Assembly: GCF_948472415.1 (NCBI RefSeq)
Contig: NZ_OX419519.1
Span: forward strand, 6,415,001 to 6,479,000
Direction of reading: 5' to 3'
Source of the DNA: Kitasatospora fiedleri
GTDB lineage: Bacteria > Actinomycetota > Actinomycetes > Streptomycetales > Streptomycetaceae
DNA length: 64,000 nucleotides
Below are positions 63,210 through 64,000 of the stretch, in pieces; the stretch's first letter is position 1, and each line of letters starts with the position of its first letter. A program made the position numbers and the translations under genes. The notes under the pieces were generated by a model. That model saw only the letters and a program-made list of their open reading frames with translations. It was not told where the DNA came from and ran no database searches.

Positions 63210-64000
63210 TCATCGGGGGCCGCGGCGAGCCTGCCGTGGTCCTCGCTCGGGGTCGGCGGGGTCGGTGGGGTGGAGTTCGATGGCGCGGCGCAGGGGTTCC
63301 ATGCGTTGGGGGAGGGGGTGCCAGCCGGGTTGGCCGGCCATGTCGGTGTTGAGGTCGTGGATGGCGCGGGCGTAGGCGCGGGCCAGGCCGCGGAAGTGGA
63401 GGGGCAGGCCCGGGCGGGGGTGGCCGCTGGGGGCGATGCTGACCCACAGGGCGTCGGTGGTCTCGTTGCCGGGGCCGGGGGGTCGGGTGGCGTCGCGGAC
63501 GGTGAGGCGGGCACGGGCGGTGAGCCACTGGCGCAGCGCGGCCCGGGTGGTGGCGGAGAGGGCGACGGTTTCGACGCTGGGCGGGGTGTGGGGGTCGCGG
63601 TGCTGGGGGAGCCGGGTGAGGCGGACGGTGCCGCGGCGCAGGTCGACGTCGCGGGTGCGCAGGGCGCAGAGTTCGCCGGCCCGGCAGCCGGTGTCCAGCA
63701 CGGTGGCGATGATCGCGAGGATGCGGGTGCGGGCGTCGCCCTGGCCGGGGCGGGCCGCGTGTTCCAGGTGGGCGAGGAGGATGCCGCGGGGGCGGGCGGC
63801 GACCACCGACCGGAGCGCGACCTTGGGCAGGTCGCGCTCGGGGAGGGTGAGGGGGATGCCTGCCTGGACGCCGAGGATGCGCAGGCAGTCCTCCCGCACG
63901 CGGACGGACGCGGGCGAGGGCCGCTCCGGTCGTGCGGCGGGTCTGCGCCGCAGCAGCCCCCGTTCGGCGGCCGTGAGGTAGGCGGCGAGGGTGTCCGGGG
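63210..64000 (-). CDS. tyrosine recombinase-like protein (partial, N-terminus off the window)
   Basis: At least 263 residues. A catalytic-domain start is recognisable in TVLDTGCRAGELCALRTRDVDL (box I Arg) and VRLTRLPQHRDP. The C-terminal part (HFRGLARAYARAIHDLN and onwards) lacks a clear HxxR box and the nucleophile Tyr, so it may be a non-canonical member without recombinase activity. The visible N-terminus PDTLAAYLTAAERGLL continues beyond 64000. No attachment-site repeat can be seen within this window. Confidence 0.65.
   Translation of the reverse strand, partial: PDTLAAYLTAAERGLLRRRPAARPERPSPASVRVREDCLRILGVQAGIPLTLPERDLPKVALRSVVAARPRGILLAHLEHAARPGQGDARTRILAIIATVLDTGCRAGELCALRTRDVDLRRGTVRLTRLPQHRDPHTPPSVETVALSATTRAALRQWLTARARLTVRDATRPPGPGNETTDALWVSIAPSGHPRPGLPLHFRGLARAYARAIHDLNTDMAGQPGWHPLPQRMEPLRRAIELHPTDPADPERGPRQARRGPR

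Overview
This is a very GC-rich, gene-dense window with strong third-position G/C bias, many GTG starts and many 4-bp start/stop overlaps (ATGA, GTGA). The gene content (LanB/LanC lanthipeptide genes, DasR-type chitinase operator, SPW-repeat protein, sodF/Nur-type nickel control, paaABCDE, VWA and PTH2-like proteins) points to a Streptomycetaceae chromosome (Streptomyces or Kitasatospora). The genus is an inference.

Layout. 0-4.4 kb: tyrosine catabolism (hppD, hmgA and a partial downstream gene) and a phosphoribosyltransferase-dienelactone hydrolase fusion. 4.4-10.2 kb: an SPW membrane protein behind a SigB-like promoter, then a compact class I lanthipeptide locus (51-aa precursor, attenuator hairpin, full-length LanB, LanC). 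10.2-15.2 kb: fumC, gcdH, a small envelope protein and a Bcr/CflA-type exporter. 15.3-17.5 kb: a secreted GH18 chitinase with a DasR-type operator in its promoter. 17.6-21.1 kb: an osmoprotectant-type ABC importer. 21.2-22.6 kb: cysteine dioxygenase plus rhodanese behind a cysteine-containing leader peptide. 22.7-31.9 kb: small envelope proteins, DoxX/HxlR, a phosphotransferase, a MetE-like protein, a two-component system, an orphan class I terpene synthase and a GlsB/YeaQ protein. 32.5-37.8 kb: an M20 peptidase and paaABCDE with two TetR-type palindromes. 37.9-49.4 kb: hydrolase, WYL regulator, FAD monooxygenase/ATP-grasp pair, VWA protein, YbjQ, PTH2, amidase with divergent LacI regulator, and peptide deformylase. 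49.4-57.9 kb: the most interesting block. It holds sodF, a NiCoT nickel/cobalt permease under a cobalamin riboswitch, a Fur-family regulator (Nur candidate), an operon tsaD-GNAT-orf68-alaS, and a divergent MucR-type regulator. Four palindromes TTGC-N9-GCAA, matching the published Nur box, lie upstream of sodF, upstream of the NiCoT gene and twice between tsaD and mucR. 57.9-64 kb: gene remnants (PTH2 tail, IS630-like transposase, iron-containing redox enzyme), GlsB/YeaQ, hemerythrin, an XRE regulator with a damaged CMD/aldo-keto reductase set, and a tyrosine-recombinase-like gene running off the end.

Six genes (WYL regulator, FAD monooxygenase, ATP-grasp, amidase, LacI regulator, aldo-keto reductase) each carry what reads as one missing base, usually in or beside a G/C run. 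The pattern looks more like consensus error than independent decay, so those genes may be intact in the organism. I recognised no tRNA, rRNA, CRISPR array or intact insertion sequence.
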